The notes beneath the pieces are model-generated. The model saw nothing but the letters and a program-made list of their open reading frames with translations, ran no database searches and was not told the origin of the DNA. 51,349 nt of DNA from Planococcus donghaensis MPA1U2 (lineage in GTDB: Bacteria; Bacillota; Bacilli; Bacillales_A; Planococcaceae), in assembly GCF_000189395.1 (NCBI RefSeq), contig NZ_AEPB01000034.1, positions 1-51,349 of the forward strand, given 5' to 3'. How positions within the stretch are numbered: the stretch's first letter is position 1; each line of letters begins with the position of its first letter. The position numbers and the translations under genes were made by a program. Positions 34,620-45,745 of the stretch are shown here, in pieces.

Positions 34620-35000
34620 TTAACGAATTTCGTAAGTTTCAACAACCTCAATTGAATCTTGAACAGATTGAACCATTGAACAGTTTTTACGCGTCAATTC
34701 TAAAATGCGCGGCATTTTCTCGTCTTTAATATCGCCAGTAATAATAAAATGCAAATGTACTTTTTCTACTCGACCAGCGACTTCGTCATTGCGGACCACT
34801 TCTTTTACTTCGATCTGAATATCCTCAAAAGACATCCTCATTTTATCAAATACTTTTCTCATCACACCACCACTGCAAATTGCCAATGAAGATACTAATA
34901 ATTGATAAGGTCTAAAGCCATGTTCTTCATTACTGGAGATTTGCAAATCTCCGAAAGGCAAATGCCCTGTAAATCCATTTTCATTCATTGAAAAATTCAT
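34620..35000 (-). CDS. OsmC/Ohr-family protein
   Basis: A 126-residue protein of the OsmC fold. The two redox cysteines are in SLAICSGGVMRKVFDKM and TRKNCSMVQSV, spaced as in OsmC/YhfA-like proteins. Ohr and OsmC reduce organic hydroperoxides through a thiol cycle; this member is nearer the general OsmC branch than Ohr, so peroxidase activity is likely but not certain. ATG 35000 has AGGGAGG upstream. Monocistronic, divergent from an MFS gene. Confidence 0.82.
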   Translation of the reverse strand: MNFSMNENGFTGHLPFGDLQISSNEEHGFRPYQLLVSSLAICSGGVMRKVFDKMRMSFEDIQIEVKEVVRNDEVAGRVEKVHLHFIITGDIKDEKMPRILELTRKNCSMVQSVQDSIEVVETYEIR

Positions 35001-35077
35001 CTTATAACGCCTCCCTATGATAGAATTGTATCTGAAATCTTCTCAAATACAAAAGAACAAGCTCATAAGGAGGCACC

Positions 35078-36253
35078 ATGAAGTCATATTTACAAAGTGC
35101 CCGTGGACGATTTTGGATTTTGGTTATCATCGTCTCAATATCCGGCTTTTCACAAGGCATGTTATTGCCATTGATTGCTATTATTTTTGAACAAGATGGG
35201 GTTTCGTCTGCATTAAATGGTCTAAGTGCCACAGGTTTATATGTGGGGACGCTGTTGATTGCGCCTTTTATGGAACCGCAACTGCGCAAGTTTGGCTATA
35301 AGCCACTCATTTTGGTAGGTGGGGGATTGGTTATTCTGTCTCTTTTTCTTTTTACGTTATGGAAATCGGTATTGTTTTGGTTTTTGTTGCGGACATTGAT
35401 CGGAGTTGGAGATCAAGCACTTCATTTTTCAACACAAACATGGATTACGAGTACATCACCTCAGCACCGACTAGGTCGTAATATTGCGATTTATGGCATG
35501 TCTTTTAGTATTGGGTTTGGTGCAGGACCTTTATTTGTCCCGATGGTAGAAGTGTTCGAAGCTTTGCCATTTATCGTATCTGGAATTCTTTGCTTAGGGG
35601 CATGGTCGTTGGTTTTGTTAGTGAAAAATGATTTTCCTGAAGTGACTGGCAGCGCCATGACAGCACGAGGAACGATAGGACGTTTTAAAGCAGCCCTTCT
35701 AATCGCATGGGTCGCATTTTTACCGCCACTAGGCTATGGATTTTTAGAAGCCTCTCTTAATGCAATTTACCCTGTCTATGCGTTACGACAATCAATTGAA
35801 GTTGGCATGGTTTCAATAATGCTAGCTGCTTTTTCAGCTGGAGCCATTGCTACGCAATTGCCGTTAGGAAACTTGAGTGATCGCATTGGCCGAAAAAAAG
35901 TATTGTTAGTAGCGTTAGTCGGTGGGGCGATGGTTTTTGTAGCTTCTAGCTTTTATGAAACAAATGCATGGGTGACGGTAGGTTTCTTTGCTGTAGCCGG
36001 TATGTTTGTTGGTTCTACATTTTCACTCGGCATATCATACATGGCCGATTTGATGCCAAAAGAGTTATTGCCGACAGGGAACTTATTGTGTGGAATTGCA
36101 TTTAGCATTGGAAGTTTAGCAGGACCTACAATGGGCGGAGTGTTTATTCAATACGCAGGAGGATTAAGCTTCTTATTACTTATTGCGAGTATATTAGTGG
36201 TAATTGCCATACCTATAGCATTAAAAAAGCCAAATCAAACAAGTAGTGTTTAA
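35078..36253 (+). CDS. MFS transporter (12-helix, YfkF-like)
   Basis: A 391-residue membrane protein with twelve helices. The loop 2-3 region is degenerate, but GNLSDRIGRKKVLLVALVGG between helices 8 and 9 is a good MFS motif A repeat. Its length equals that of B. subtilis YfkF (391), which also lies in the yfk region, so orthology is plausible. Likely a drug or metabolite exporter; substrate unknown. ATG 35078 follows AAGGAGG. Ends at a strong bidirectional terminator. Confidence 0.82.
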   Translation: MKSYLQSARGRFWILVIIVSISGFSQGMLLPLIAIIFEQDGVSSALNGLSATGLYVGTLLIAPFMEPQLRKFGYKPLILVGGGLVILSLFLFTLWKSVLFWFLLRTLIGVGDQALHFSTQTWITSTSPQHRLGRNIAIYGMSFSIGFGAGPLFVPMVEVFEALPFIVSGILCLGAWSLVLLVKNDFPEVTGSAMTARGTIGRFKAALLIAWVAFLPPLGYGFLEASLNAIYPVYALRQSIEVGMVSIMLAAFSAGAIATQLPLGNLSDRIGRKKVLLVALVGGAMVFVASSFYETNAWVTVGFFAVAGMFVGSTFSLGISYMADLMPKELLPTGNLLCGIAFSIGSLAGPTMGGVFIQYAGGLSFLLLIASILVVIAIPIALKKPNQTSSV

Positions 36254-36306
36254 CAAAGGAATTTCGTCTTCCTTTTTTAAAATGATTAGAGTGATATGTT
36301 CCTATT

Positions 36307-36353
36307 AAAAACTGTAGCCAACTCGATTTATTCGAGTTGGCTACAGTTTTTTT
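36307..36353. terminator. Bidirectional terminator
   Basis: AAAAACTGTAGCCAACTCGA is mirrored perfectly on the right of a 5-base loop and flanked by A and T runs. It separates the MFS gene (+) from the convergent methyltransferase gene (-), touching the latter's stop. Confidence 0.9.
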
Positions 36354-37716
36354 ATTTCAGTACTAATTTCGTGACGGATTCTACTTGCGCAGTTTGTGGG
36401 AACATATCAACCGGTTGAATATATTCGATTCGATAAATTTTCGTGAGTTGTTGCAAGTCTTTCGCCAAAGTAGAAGGATTACAAGACGTATATACAAAAC
36501 GTTTTGGTTTAACTTTCAAGATGGTTTGTAAGAGCGAATCTGCTAGACCTGTACGCGGCGGATCGACCGTTAATACATCGGGAACAAATCCTTCATTGCT
36601 CCAAAGCTCTAACCATTTTTCGGCTGTGCCTGTTACGTATTTCGCAGTATATCCTTGTGCTTTCGCATTTGCTTTTGCATCGACCACACTTTCATGTAGA
36701 ACGTCCATGCCACGAACTTCTTTCGCACTATCTGCTAACCAAAGACCAATTGTCCCAACGCCGCAATAAGCATCAACCACAGTTTCTTTCCCTGTTAATT
36801 GGGCAGCGCGTTTGATTTCATCATACAACTTAACGGTTTGTGTCGGGTTGAGTTGGAAAAAGGCGCGTGCAGATAAATCGAATGCTAATTCGCCAAGTTC
36901 TTCGTGAATGGTATCTTTACCAAATAATGTGATGGTTTCATCACCAAATACAAGAGATGTTTTCTCTTTATTGATATTTTGGACGATGGATACTAAATTG
37001 GTATCAATTTTCTTCAATCGTTCTAGTAATAATTCTTTTTGTGGAATTTTTGAGCGTGTTGTTACGAGAACAAGTTGAATTTCACCTGTATTGACTCCTG
37101 TGCGTACGACGATTGTGCGGATAATTCCTTTCATCGTCTTGCCATCATATATCGGCATTTTCAATTCCTCTAAAATGCGTTTAACGGCATTTGTTATGAC
37201 GGTTGTATCTGGATGTTGAACGATACATTCATCAATATCTAAAAGTTGATGAGAACCTTCAGCAAACAATCCAGCGATGACTTTCGAGCCTTTTAAGCGT
37301 GTTTGAAATTGGCTTTTATTGCGGTAACGCCAAGGATCTTCCATACCGATTGTTTCTTCGACTTGAACCTTTGTTCCTTTTAAATACCGTTCCAATGCTT
37401 GAACGACCAAGTCGCGTTTTTCAACAAGCTGTTGACTATACGTCATATGTTGCAACTGACAGCCGCCGCATGCTTCATAAATCGGGCAAGGTGGAGTTTG
37501 GCGATGAGGTGACGCTGTGCGAATCTTAATAATACGTGCTTGAGCAAAATTTCGTTTGACCACCGTTACTTGGGCAGTAATTTCTTCTCCTGGCAAAGCT
37601 CCAGGCACGAATACGACATTGCGTTTAAAATAGCCAATGCCTTCTCCGTTGATCCCGAGTCGTTTAATCGTCATCGGAATTTTTTGACCTTCTTCAATAA
37701 TAGGTTTATCGTTCAT
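36352..37716 (-). CDS. RumA/TrmA-family RNA (uracil-5)-methyltransferase, rlmCD paralogue
   Basis: A 454-residue relative of the rlmCD gene at 3212, with the same plan: TRAM domain, [4Fe-4S] cysteines around [18 protein letters not shown] site [20 protein letters not shown] and the catalytic SCNP. B. subtilis also has two such proteins, YefA (RlmCD) and YfjO; this is the more diverged one here and may be the YfjO counterpart, whose target is not established. ATG 37716 is chosen because AAGGA lies 10 bases upstream; GTG 37725 touches that site. Confidence 0.87.
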   Translation of the reverse strand: MNDKPIIEEGQKIPMTIKRLGINGEGIGYFKRNVVFVPGALPGEEITAQVTVVKRNFAQARIIKIRTASPHRQTPPCPIYEACGGCQLQHMTYSQQLVEKRDLVVQALERYLKGTKVQVEETIGMEDPWRYRNKSQFQTRLKGSKVIAGLFAEGSHQLLDIDECIVQHPDTTVITNAVKRILEELKMPIYDGKTMKGIIRTIVVRTGVNTGEIQLVLVTTRSKIPQKELLLERLKKIDTNLVSIVQNINKEKTSLVFGDETITLFGKDTIHEELGELAFDLSARAFFQLNPTQTVKLYDEIKRAAQLTGKETVVDAYCGVGTIGLWLADSAKEVRGMDVLHESVVDAKANAKAQGYTAKYVTGTAEKWLELWSNEGFVPDVLTVDPPRTGLADSLLQTILKVKPKRFVYTSCNPSTLAKDLQQLTKIYRIEYIQPVDMFPQTAQVESVTKLVLK

Positions 37717-37757
37717 GGATCTCACATCCTTCAGTTAATCATCTCCCCATTATAGTC

Positions 37758-38660
37758 TTATTTGTAGATATCAGCCAGTGCTGATCGCAAATTCGGAAAC
37801 TTGAATTGAAAACCATGTTGTTCAAGAACAGTCGGCAGCACTTTTTGTCCTTCAAGAACAAGCTGGCTTTTGTCTCCCAATACGGCCTTCATCGCAATAG
37901 ACGGGACTGGGATCCAATGAGGCCGCCCAAGAACATGACCAATTTCTTTACCAAACTCTTTCATTTGTTTCGGATGCGGCGCTGTCACGTTAAAAGCCCC
38001 ACTTAATTGATCATTATCAAGTGCAAAGATTAATGCGCGTGCTACATCTTTAATATGAATCCATGACAGCCATTGTTTACCAGATCCTACAGTACCACCA
38101 GCGAACATTTTATAAGGCAATGCCATTAGTGGTAAAGCCCCTCCATTTTTCCCGAGAATAATCCCGAAACGCCCACAGGCTACACGTAATCCGTCTTCTT
38201 CAGCACGGTGAGCTAAAATTTCCCAATCGCGAACCGTTTGTGCCAAGAAATCTGAACCGAGATCAGCAGAAGCCTCGGTATACGTAACTGTTTGAGAAGG
38301 TGGATAAATACCGACTGCGCTAGCATTCACTAAAACATTTGGCTTATTCTTTAGTTTATGAATAATGCGCAGTAATTCATTTGTGGCATCCATCCGACTT
38401 GAATAAATCAGTTTTTTCTGCTCTTCACTCCAACGCCCATCGTTTATCGAAGCGCCCGCTAAATTGATAAAAGCATCAACGCCTTCTAACTGCTCTTCGG
38501 GCTTTGCATCTTCAGTTAACCACTTTACATATGTAATTCTGCTCTCAGAAGTTTCTTTCGCTTTTCTTGTCAAAATATACACTTCATCGCCTCTAGCGAT
38601 TAATAAACGAACCAATTCTTTGCCTACAAATCCAGTACCACCAGTAATTGCAATTTTCAT
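37758..38660 (-). CDS. yfhF: TIGR01777-type NAD-dependent epimerase (YfhF-like)
   Basis: A 300-residue short-chain dehydrogenase of the atypical epimerase group. The N-terminal Rossmann motif is ITGGTGFVGKELV, the middle FINLAGASINDGRW is typical of the group, and the C-terminal part (GRPHWIPVPSIAMKAVLGD) is the DUF1731 domain. It matches B. subtilis YfhF (303 residues) in length and place, next to recX. Substrate unknown. The start is ATG 38660, 8 bases after GGAGG; an ATG two codons upstream is too close to the ribosome site. Divergent from recX. Confidence 0.88.
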   Translation of the reverse strand: MKIAITGGTGFVGKELVRLLIARGDEVYILTRKAKETSESRITYVKWLTEDAKPEEQLEGVDAFINLAGASINDGRWSEEQKKLIYSSRMDATNELLRIIHKLKNKPNVLVNASAVGIYPPSQTVTYTEASADLGSDFLAQTVRDWEILAHRAEEDGLRVACGRFGIILGKNGGALPLMALPYKMFAGGTVGSGKQWLSWIHIKDVARALIFALDNDQLSGAFNVTAPHPKQMKEFGKEIGHVLGRPHWIPVPSIAMKAVLGDKSQLVLEGQKVLPTVLEQHGFQFKFPNLRSALADIYK

Positions 38661-38764
38661 ATCCATCGCCTCCTATTTCTTACTAGCATACCCTTTTAGA
38701 GGTCACGCTATGCCATTGTTTGACTGAAAGGTGTATAATAAAACAAGAAGAGAGGTGCCAGTAA

Positions 38765-39571
38765 ATGCCGATTATTTCGAAAATCACACAGGGAAAGAAA
38801 AACCCTGAAAGGTATAACATCTTCTTTGAAGATAAATATGCTTTTAGCGTGGATGAGGCGGTGCTTATCCGGTATCAGCTCACAAAAGGAAAAGAGCTGG
38901 ATCAATGGACCATCGAAGAAGTCAATTTCGAAGATGAAGTCCGAAAAGCTTATAACAAAGCACTCTACTATCTTGGTTTCCGTATGAGAAGTGAAGGCGA
39001 AGTACGTCAAAAACTAAAAGAAAAAGAATACGGAGATGCCGTAATAGATGAAGCCATCAAGAAATTGTATACTCATAATTTCTTAGATGACCAGCAATTT
39101 TCAGAAGCGTTAATGCGAACGCAAATCAAATCCGGTAAAAAAGGTCCGCGCGCCATTCAGCAAGATATGCAAAAGAGAGGAATTGATAAACAGATGCAAA
39201 AAGATGTTTTGGATTCCTATTCAGAAGAAGAACAATTAGAAGTTGCAAAAGGGCTCGCAGAGAAAATTGCCTTGAAAGAAAAAATGAAAACACCAAGTCA
39301 AATCAATCAAAAAATTAGCGATACTTTGATGAGAAAAGGCTATAACTACGCGCTGATTAAATTAGCGATTGAAGATTTAGATTTGGAAAAAGATGAAGAT
39401 CAATGGACAGAAATGATTGCAGAGCAAGGGGATAAACTATGGCGTAAGCATAGTTCAAAACTGACGGGTTATGATTTAAAGTCAAAAGTAAAACAAGGAC
39501 TTTATCAAAAAGGATTCCCGAGTGAAGTAATCAACGAATATTTAGAAAAAAAGGAGCTTGAAGATGACTGA
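38765..39571 (+). CDS. recX: RecA regulator RecX
   Basis: A 268-residue protein of the long Bacillus RecX type (B. subtilis 264), made of repeated three-helix modules, for example YLGFRMRSEGEVRQKLKEKE and NFLDDQQFSEALMRTQIKSG. RecX binds RecA filaments and modulates recombination and the SOS response. The last codons overlap yfhH, whose ribosome site lies inside recX. Synteny yfhF / recX-yfhH-yfhJ matches B. subtilis. Confidence 0.92.
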   Translation: MPIISKITQGKKNPERYNIFFEDKYAFSVDEAVLIRYQLTKGKELDQWTIEEVNFEDEVRKAYNKALYYLGFRMRSEGEVRQKLKEKEYGDAVIDEAIKKLYTHNFLDDQQFSEALMRTQIKSGKKGPRAIQQDMQKRGIDKQMQKDVLDSYSEEEQLEVAKGLAEKIALKEKMKTPSQINQKISDTLMRKGYNYALIKLAIEDLDLEKDEDQWTEMIAEQGDKLWRKHSSKLTGYDLKSKVKQGLYQKGFPSEVINEYLEKKELEDD

Positions 39572-39896
39572 ACAAAAGCCTTATAGTGATATGACAGAGC
39601 ATGAACTTAATGGTGAAATCGCTCGGTTAAGAGAGAAAGCAAGAAAAGCCGAACAACTCGGCATCATTAATGAATTTGCGGTACTCGAGCGAAAAGCAAC
39701 AATGGCAGCAGCCTATTTATTAGATCCTGCTGATTTTAAACCAGGGGAAGTTTACCGCATTGAAGGAGATCCGAATGTTTATTTTCAAATCGATTATTTG
39801 AAAGGTCGATTTGCTTGGGGTTATCGTATGGGTGGAGAAAAACATACGGAAGCGTTGCCGATTTCCATGCTGCGCCCGTTGAAAGAAGGGAAGTAA
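39564..39896 (+). CDS. yfhH: YfhH family protein (DUF1811)
   Basis: A 110-residue protein. The N-terminal helices (MTEHELNGEIARLREKARKA) are followed by a small beta domain (PGEVYRIEGDPNVYF, then AWGYRMGGEKHTEALPISML). It matches B. subtilis YfhH (104) in order and form. Function unknown. ATG 39564 lies 7 bases after AAGGAG and overlaps the recX end, so the genes are co-transcribed. Confidence 0.88.
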   Translation: MTEQKPYSDMTEHELNGEIARLREKARKAEQLGIINEFAVLERKATMAAAYLLDPADFKPGEVYRIEGDPNVYFQIDYLKGRFAWGYRMGGEKHTEALPISMLRPLKEGK

Positions 39897-39900
39897 GCAA

Positions 39901-40152
39901 ATGAAAGAAATTATTGAGCAATTAACGATTGAGTTATTAGAAAAAAATCCGAATCTTTCTGAAGAAAAAGCACGTACGTGGATTGAACTGTTGGCATCCG
40001 ATTTTGAATCGTCTTATGCGAAAGCAGGATATGATTATCAAGGAACAGCAGTAGTCGAGAAAGTGATGCGTCAGTGGATCGATAGCTACGGCGACAAAAT
40101 CCATGAGTTTGCCGGGACTAATCCAAAATACGCACATTTATTAAAAGACTAA
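39901..40152 (+). CDS. yfhJ: YfhJ-like WVELL-motif protein
   Basis: An 83-residue helical protein that carries RTWIELLASDFESSYAKAGY, a variant (WIELL) of the WVELL motif that names the YfhJ family. Third gene of the recX-yfhH-yfhJ operon, as in B. subtilis. Function unknown. It starts 4 bases after the yfhH stop, with GGGAAG as ribosome site. Confidence 0.83.
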   Translation: MKEIIEQLTIELLEKNPNLSEEKARTWIELLASDFESSYAKAGYDYQGTAVVEKVMRQWIDSYGDKIHEFAGTNPKYAHLLKD

Positions 40153-40183
40153 CAAAACACAAAATAACTGTAAAAACTAAAAA

Positions 40184-40218
40184 AAGAAAACGCGCACCCT
40201 GGGGTGTGCGTTTTCTAG
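40184..40218. terminator. Bidirectional terminator
   Basis: AGAAAACGCGCACCC pairs with GGTGTGCGTTTTCT. It separates the recX operon (+) from yfhP (-) and overlaps the yfhP stop region. Confidence 0.85.
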
Positions 40219-41195
40219 TTATGACTAAAGTCTAATTTTTTCCTTAATTTGTCTTCACTGAAAATCCAACCGGTATAGGAATTGATGATATTGCAATCCT
40301 TGTCTAAATGGGCAACCGCAACAAACGGGTAATAATCATTGCTTCGGTATCGCAAATCAATTAGTCGTACTTCAAATACTTCACCGTATTCATTGATTTC
40401 CCAACGGTATAAAGGAGAAAAAGAAATAAATGCAGCAATATTTTTATCTTTCATCGCCGCTTGCATCAAATTGTTTTTAGGCATTTCTTTTTTCATAAAC
40501 TTGTCGTAAATGTTAATTGTCCGACCGTAAGCTCGTCCAACAAAATGGTGACGATCCGTATCAGCTGCAATACGCCAATGGAAAAAGCGCATTGTCGGGG
40601 CAACAAAAACGTTCGTAGCACCTGGAATGGTATTCAGGACAGCATGTTTAATCGCTGCTTGTAAAGCAAATCGTGCAATGTAATAAAAGAAGAGAACAAT
40701 GTATAGCAGACTTATGGTTAAAACAGGATTTGCACCAAATGCCCAAATAATTAAAGCTAATACATGGGCTCCAAAAATGATTGGATCAAATGTATTGATG
40801 ACACCTAGCGCAATCCATCGGTCAGAGAATGGCCGGAGTGCTTGAGTGCCATAAGAATTGAAGATATCAACAAAAACATGCAGAAAAACAGCTAAAAATG
40901 ACCAAAGCCACAGATGAAGTAAATTGGCTTCTGGAAAAAAGAAGTATAGACCTCCTGCAATTAACAGTGGCCACATTAATACAGCTGGGATCGAATGTGT
41001 CGCACCTCTATGATGTCGAATATAAACAGCGTTATCTCGTAATTTTAAAACGGTATCAATATCTGGTGCTAACGATCCGATAATAACACCGGAAACGACA
41101 GCAGTCATGGTAGCGGGGTTACTGACGACGGCAGGATCTGCCATTGCGAGGCCGCCAAGGGAAATACCCATGACAATGTGAGTACCTGTATCCAT
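40215..41195 (-). CDS. yfhP: YfhP-like membrane protein (YdjM/DUF457 metal-dependent hydrolase family)
   Basis: A 326-residue membrane protein with about four or five helices in the N-terminal two thirds and a soluble C-terminal domain. It starts MDTGTHIVMGISLGG and has the family's metal-site motif HHRGATHS, with H and D residues in SLAPDIDT. It matches B. subtilis YfhP (about 327) in length and position, divergent from mutY. YfhP has been described as a negative regulator of yfhQ(mutY), fabL and sspE in B. subtilis; the fold suggests a membrane hydrolase, so that effect could be indirect. Confidence 0.88.
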   Translation of the reverse strand: MDTGTHIVMGISLGGLAMADPAVVSNPATMTAVVSGVIIGSLAPDIDTVLKLRDNAVYIRHHRGATHSIPAVLMWPLLIAGGLYFFFPEANLLHLWLWSFLAVFLHVFVDIFNSYGTQALRPFSDRWIALGVINTFDPIIFGAHVLALIIWAFGANPVLTISLLYIVLFFYYIARFALQAAIKHAVLNTIPGATNVFVAPTMRFFHWRIAADTDRHHFVGRAYGRTINIYDKFMKKEMPKNNLMQAAMKDKNIAAFISFSPLYRWEINEYGEVFEVRLIDLRYRSNDYYPFVAVAHLDKDCNIINSYTGWIFSEDKLRKKLDFSHN

Positions 41196-41325
41196 TGTCT
41201 CATCCCCCTCTCTATAGAAGTTATATTTATGGAGAACGTAAAATTTTTGGTAAAATAAACGTATTCCTCATTTTAATATACCCGAAATGGAACGGAGATA
41301 ATCAAGTTGAACGGAGGTTGCAACC

Positions 41326-43139
<1,814 letters not shown>

Positions 43140-43242
43140 TCCTTTGGTCCTTATGCCTTATTGCTGTATGTTTTCAGAATTGATTGATATAATACGGAAA
43201 TAGCAGATAAATAATGGCTTAGACAAAAAGGTGGGGTAGTAC

Positions 43243-43788
43243 ATGGCGATTCCTGCGGAGGGTGAAACAATCCAAATCCACAGTTATAAACACAATGGTC
43301 GCATCCACCGTGTCTGGCAGGAAACAACTGTACTGAAAGGTACGAATAATATTGTAATTGGTGCAAATGAACGGACGCTAGTGACAGAATCCGATGGACG
43401 AACTTGGTTAACGCGTGAACCTTCAATTTGTTATTTTCACGCAGAGCATTGGTTTAACATCATCTGCATGCTCCGAGAAGACGGTGTTTATTATTATTGC
43501 AATGTCAGTTCTCCATTCGTTTATAATAATGGCTCGTTGAAATACATCGATTACGACTTGGACGTAAAAGTGTTTCCAGACATGTCGTACACGTTATTGG
43601 ATGAAGACGAATATGAAGACCACAAGCGGCAAATGGGTTATCCGGAAGTGATAGATCAAATACTTCACCGAAATGTAGAAAAACTGATCGGCTGGATTAA
43701 ACAGCGCAAAGGACCGTTTGCCCAAGACTTTATCGAAGTATGGACGAACCGCTATGAATTTCATAGGTTAAACCGGATTCGCGATTAA
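43243..43788 (+). CDS. ygaC: DUF402 nucleoside tri-/diphosphatase (YgaC-like)
   Basis: A 181-residue beta-barrel protein of the DUF402 family. It starts [20 protein letters not shown] and carries [27 protein letters not shown] and [14 protein letters not shown], the acidic metal site of the family. The sequence follows B. subtilis YgaC (176). The S. aureus relative hydrolyses nucleoside tri- and diphosphates with a divalent metal. ATG 43243 follows AAGGTGGGG. It lies between fabL and the ABC exporter, as in B. subtilis without sspE and ygaB. Confidence 0.9.
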   Translation: MAIPAEGETIQIHSYKHNGRIHRVWQETTVLKGTNNIVIGANERTLVTESDGRTWLTREPSICYFHAEHWFNIICMLREDGVYYYCNVSSPFVYNNGSLKYIDYDLDVKVFPDMSYTLLDEDEYEDHKRQMGYPEVIDQILHRNVEKLIGWIKQRKGPFAQDFIEVWTNRYEFHRLNRIRD

Positions 43789-43792
43789 AATG

Positions 43793-43820
43793 AAAACCTG
43801 TTGCTTGCCGACAGGTTTTT
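43793..43820 (+). terminator. Terminator of ygaC
   Basis: AAAACCTGT pairs with ACAGGTTTT, loop TGCTTGCCG, followed by T's. Confidence 0.78.
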
Positions 43821-43847
43821 CGTTTTGTAAAGAATGGAGTGGAAAGT

Positions 43848-45593
43848 TTGAGCAGTATGAAACGCTATATGCAGTTTGTCAAACCGTATTATTGGCAAAT
43901 TGCACTGACGATTGTCATCGGGATATTTAAGTTCGCGATACCGCTATTTATACCGCTACTGATCAAAATCGTTATTGACGATATTATTGGAGCGGATGCC
44001 CTGTCTGATGCAGAAAAGTTAAGACAGCTGTATATGTGGCTCGGGGGGACCGCAATTGTCTTTTTCTTATTAAGACCGCCAATTGAATATTTCCGTCAGT
44101 ATTATGCACAATATGTCAGCAATAAAATTCTATATGATATTCGTGGTTATTTATATGGTCATTTGCAACGTTTGAGCTTACGCTATTATGCAAATACACG
44201 CGCAGGCGAAATTATTTCACGGATGATTAATGACGTAGAGCAAACAAAAAACTTCGTGATGATCGGTTTGATGAATGTCTGGTTAGACCTTGCGACAATT
44301 ATCATTGCCATTATCATTATGTTAACAATGGATGTGTCATTAACTATTGTGGCGTTACTAGCGTTTCCATTTTACGCATTCAGCGTAAAGTATTTCTTTG
44401 GTCGTTTACGTGATTTGACGCGTGCACGCTCACAAGCTTTAGCAAATGTTCAAAGTTATTTGCACGAGCGAGTCCAAGGAATGAGCATTATTAAAAGTTT
44501 TGCGTTAGAAAAGCATGAACAGAAAATTTTTAACGATACGAACGATCAATTTTTAGAAAAGGCAATTGACCATACGAAATGGAATGCTAAAGCATTTGCA
44601 GTGGTCAATACCATAACGGATGTTGCTCCATTAATGGTTATTGGGTATGCCGGTTATCAAGTAATTCAAGGAAATTTAACACTTGGTACGATGGTTGCGT
44701 TTATCGCATATATTGAGCGTCTTTACAGTCCGCTGCGTCGTTTAGTCAATTCTTCAACCACATTGGTTCAATCATTAGCTTCGATGGATCGTGTTTTTGA
44801 GTTAATAGATGAAGATTACGATGTAACGGATAAAAAAAAAGCGCATGATTTAAACGTCGTTGATGGCAAATTAGAATTCCGCGATGTTTCTTTCCATTAC
44901 AATGATGGTGGAACTGAAGTGCTGTCGAATTTGAATTTCACTGTAAAGCCGGGAGAGACAGTTGCTTTTGTAGGGATGAGCGGCGGCGGTAAATCGACCA
45001 TCGTCTCCTTGATTCCACGATTTTACGATGTGACAAGTGGTGCCATTTATATGGATGACCATGATTTGCGCGACGTATCAACCCATACATTACGCGATCA
45101 AATTGGTTTAGTATTGCAAGATTCGATTCTTTTCAGTGACTCAGTGAAAGCCAATATTCTCATGGGGAAACCAGGAGCAACAGATGAAGAAGTAATTGCG
45201 GCTGCTAAGGCTGCAAACGCTGACGAATTTATTTCACAGTTGCCTGAAGGTTATGACACTAAAGTTGGCGAACGTGGAGTGAAATTATCTGGAGGACAGA
45301 AACAACGTGTGGCAATTGCACGCGTGTTCTTGAAAAATCCACCGATTCTTATTTTAGACGAAGCTACTTCAGCGCTCGATCTTGAAAGTGAAGCGTTAAT
45401 ACAAGATTCGTTGGAACGATTAGCCCATGACCGAACCACTTTAGTTGTAGCGCATCGTCTTTCAACTATCACACATGCAGACCAAATTCTTGTAATTGAC
45501 CGAGGCAAACTTGCTGAAAGAGGAACACATAATGAACTGATGAAGCAACAAGGTGTCTACTATAATTTATTCCAAGTCCAGCATTTTAATTGA
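43848..45593 (+). CDS. ygaD: ABC exporter, fused membrane and ATPase half-transporter (YgaD-like)
   Basis: A 581-residue half-transporter that works as a homodimer. Residues 1-320 form six membrane helices; the C-terminal ATPase has Walker [10 protein letters not shown], signature [16 protein letters not shown] and Walker [13 protein letters not shown]. It resembles the Sav1866/MsbA/BmrA class of lipid or drug exporters and lies where B. subtilis has ygaD (580). TTG 43848 is chosen as start: GGAG lies 8 bases upstream, while GTG 43839 overlaps that site. Substrate unknown. Confidence 0.87.
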   Translation: MSSMKRYMQFVKPYYWQIALTIVIGIFKFAIPLFIPLLIKIVIDDIIGADALSDAEKLRQLYMWLGGTAIVFFLLRPPIEYFRQYYAQYVSNKILYDIRGYLYGHLQRLSLRYYANTRAGEIISRMINDVEQTKNFVMIGLMNVWLDLATIIIAIIIMLTMDVSLTIVALLAFPFYAFSVKYFFGRLRDLTRARSQALANVQSYLHERVQGMSIIKSFALEKHEQKIFNDTNDQFLEKAIDHTKWNAKAFAVVNTITDVAPLMVIGYAGYQVIQGNLTLGTMVAFIAYIERLYSPLRRLVNSSTTLVQSLASMDRVFELIDEDYDVTDKKKAHDLNVVDGKLEFRDVSFHYNDGGTEVLSNLNFTVKPGETVAFVGMSGGGKSTIVSLIPRFYDVTSGAIYMDDHDLRDVSTHTLRDQIGLVLQDSILFSDSVKANILMGKPGATDEEVIAAAKAANADEFISQLPEGYDTKVGERGVKLSGGQKQRVAIARVFLKNPPILILDEATSALDLESEALIQDSLERLAHDRTTLVVAHRLSTITHADQILVIDRGKLAERGTHNELMKQQGVYYNLFQVQHFN

Positions 45594-45601
45594 ATTAGTT
45601 A

Positions 45602-45631
45602 AGAGCCTCCAAAATATTGGAGGCTTTTTTT
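45602..45631 (+). terminator. Terminator of the ABC exporter gene
   Basis: AGAGCCTCCAA pairs with TTGGAGGCTTT, followed by a long T-run. Confidence 0.85.
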
Positions 45632-45667
45632 CTATGCCAAGAGCTTCCAGGTAATACTAAGAAGGTA

Positions 45668-45695
45668 TTGCATTAATAATAATATTACGTATAAT
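45668..45695 (+). promoter_or_regulatory. Sigma-A promoter of the peptide importer operon
   Basis: TTGCAT (45668-45673), a 16-base spacer and a perfect TATAAT (45690-45695). The first gene starts 51 bases later. I see no clear CodY box. Confidence 0.65.
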
Positions 45696-45745
45696 TGAAA
45701 GAAGGAGAATGTTCTGAATTATTTTTGTGTAAAAGGGGGAGCATC

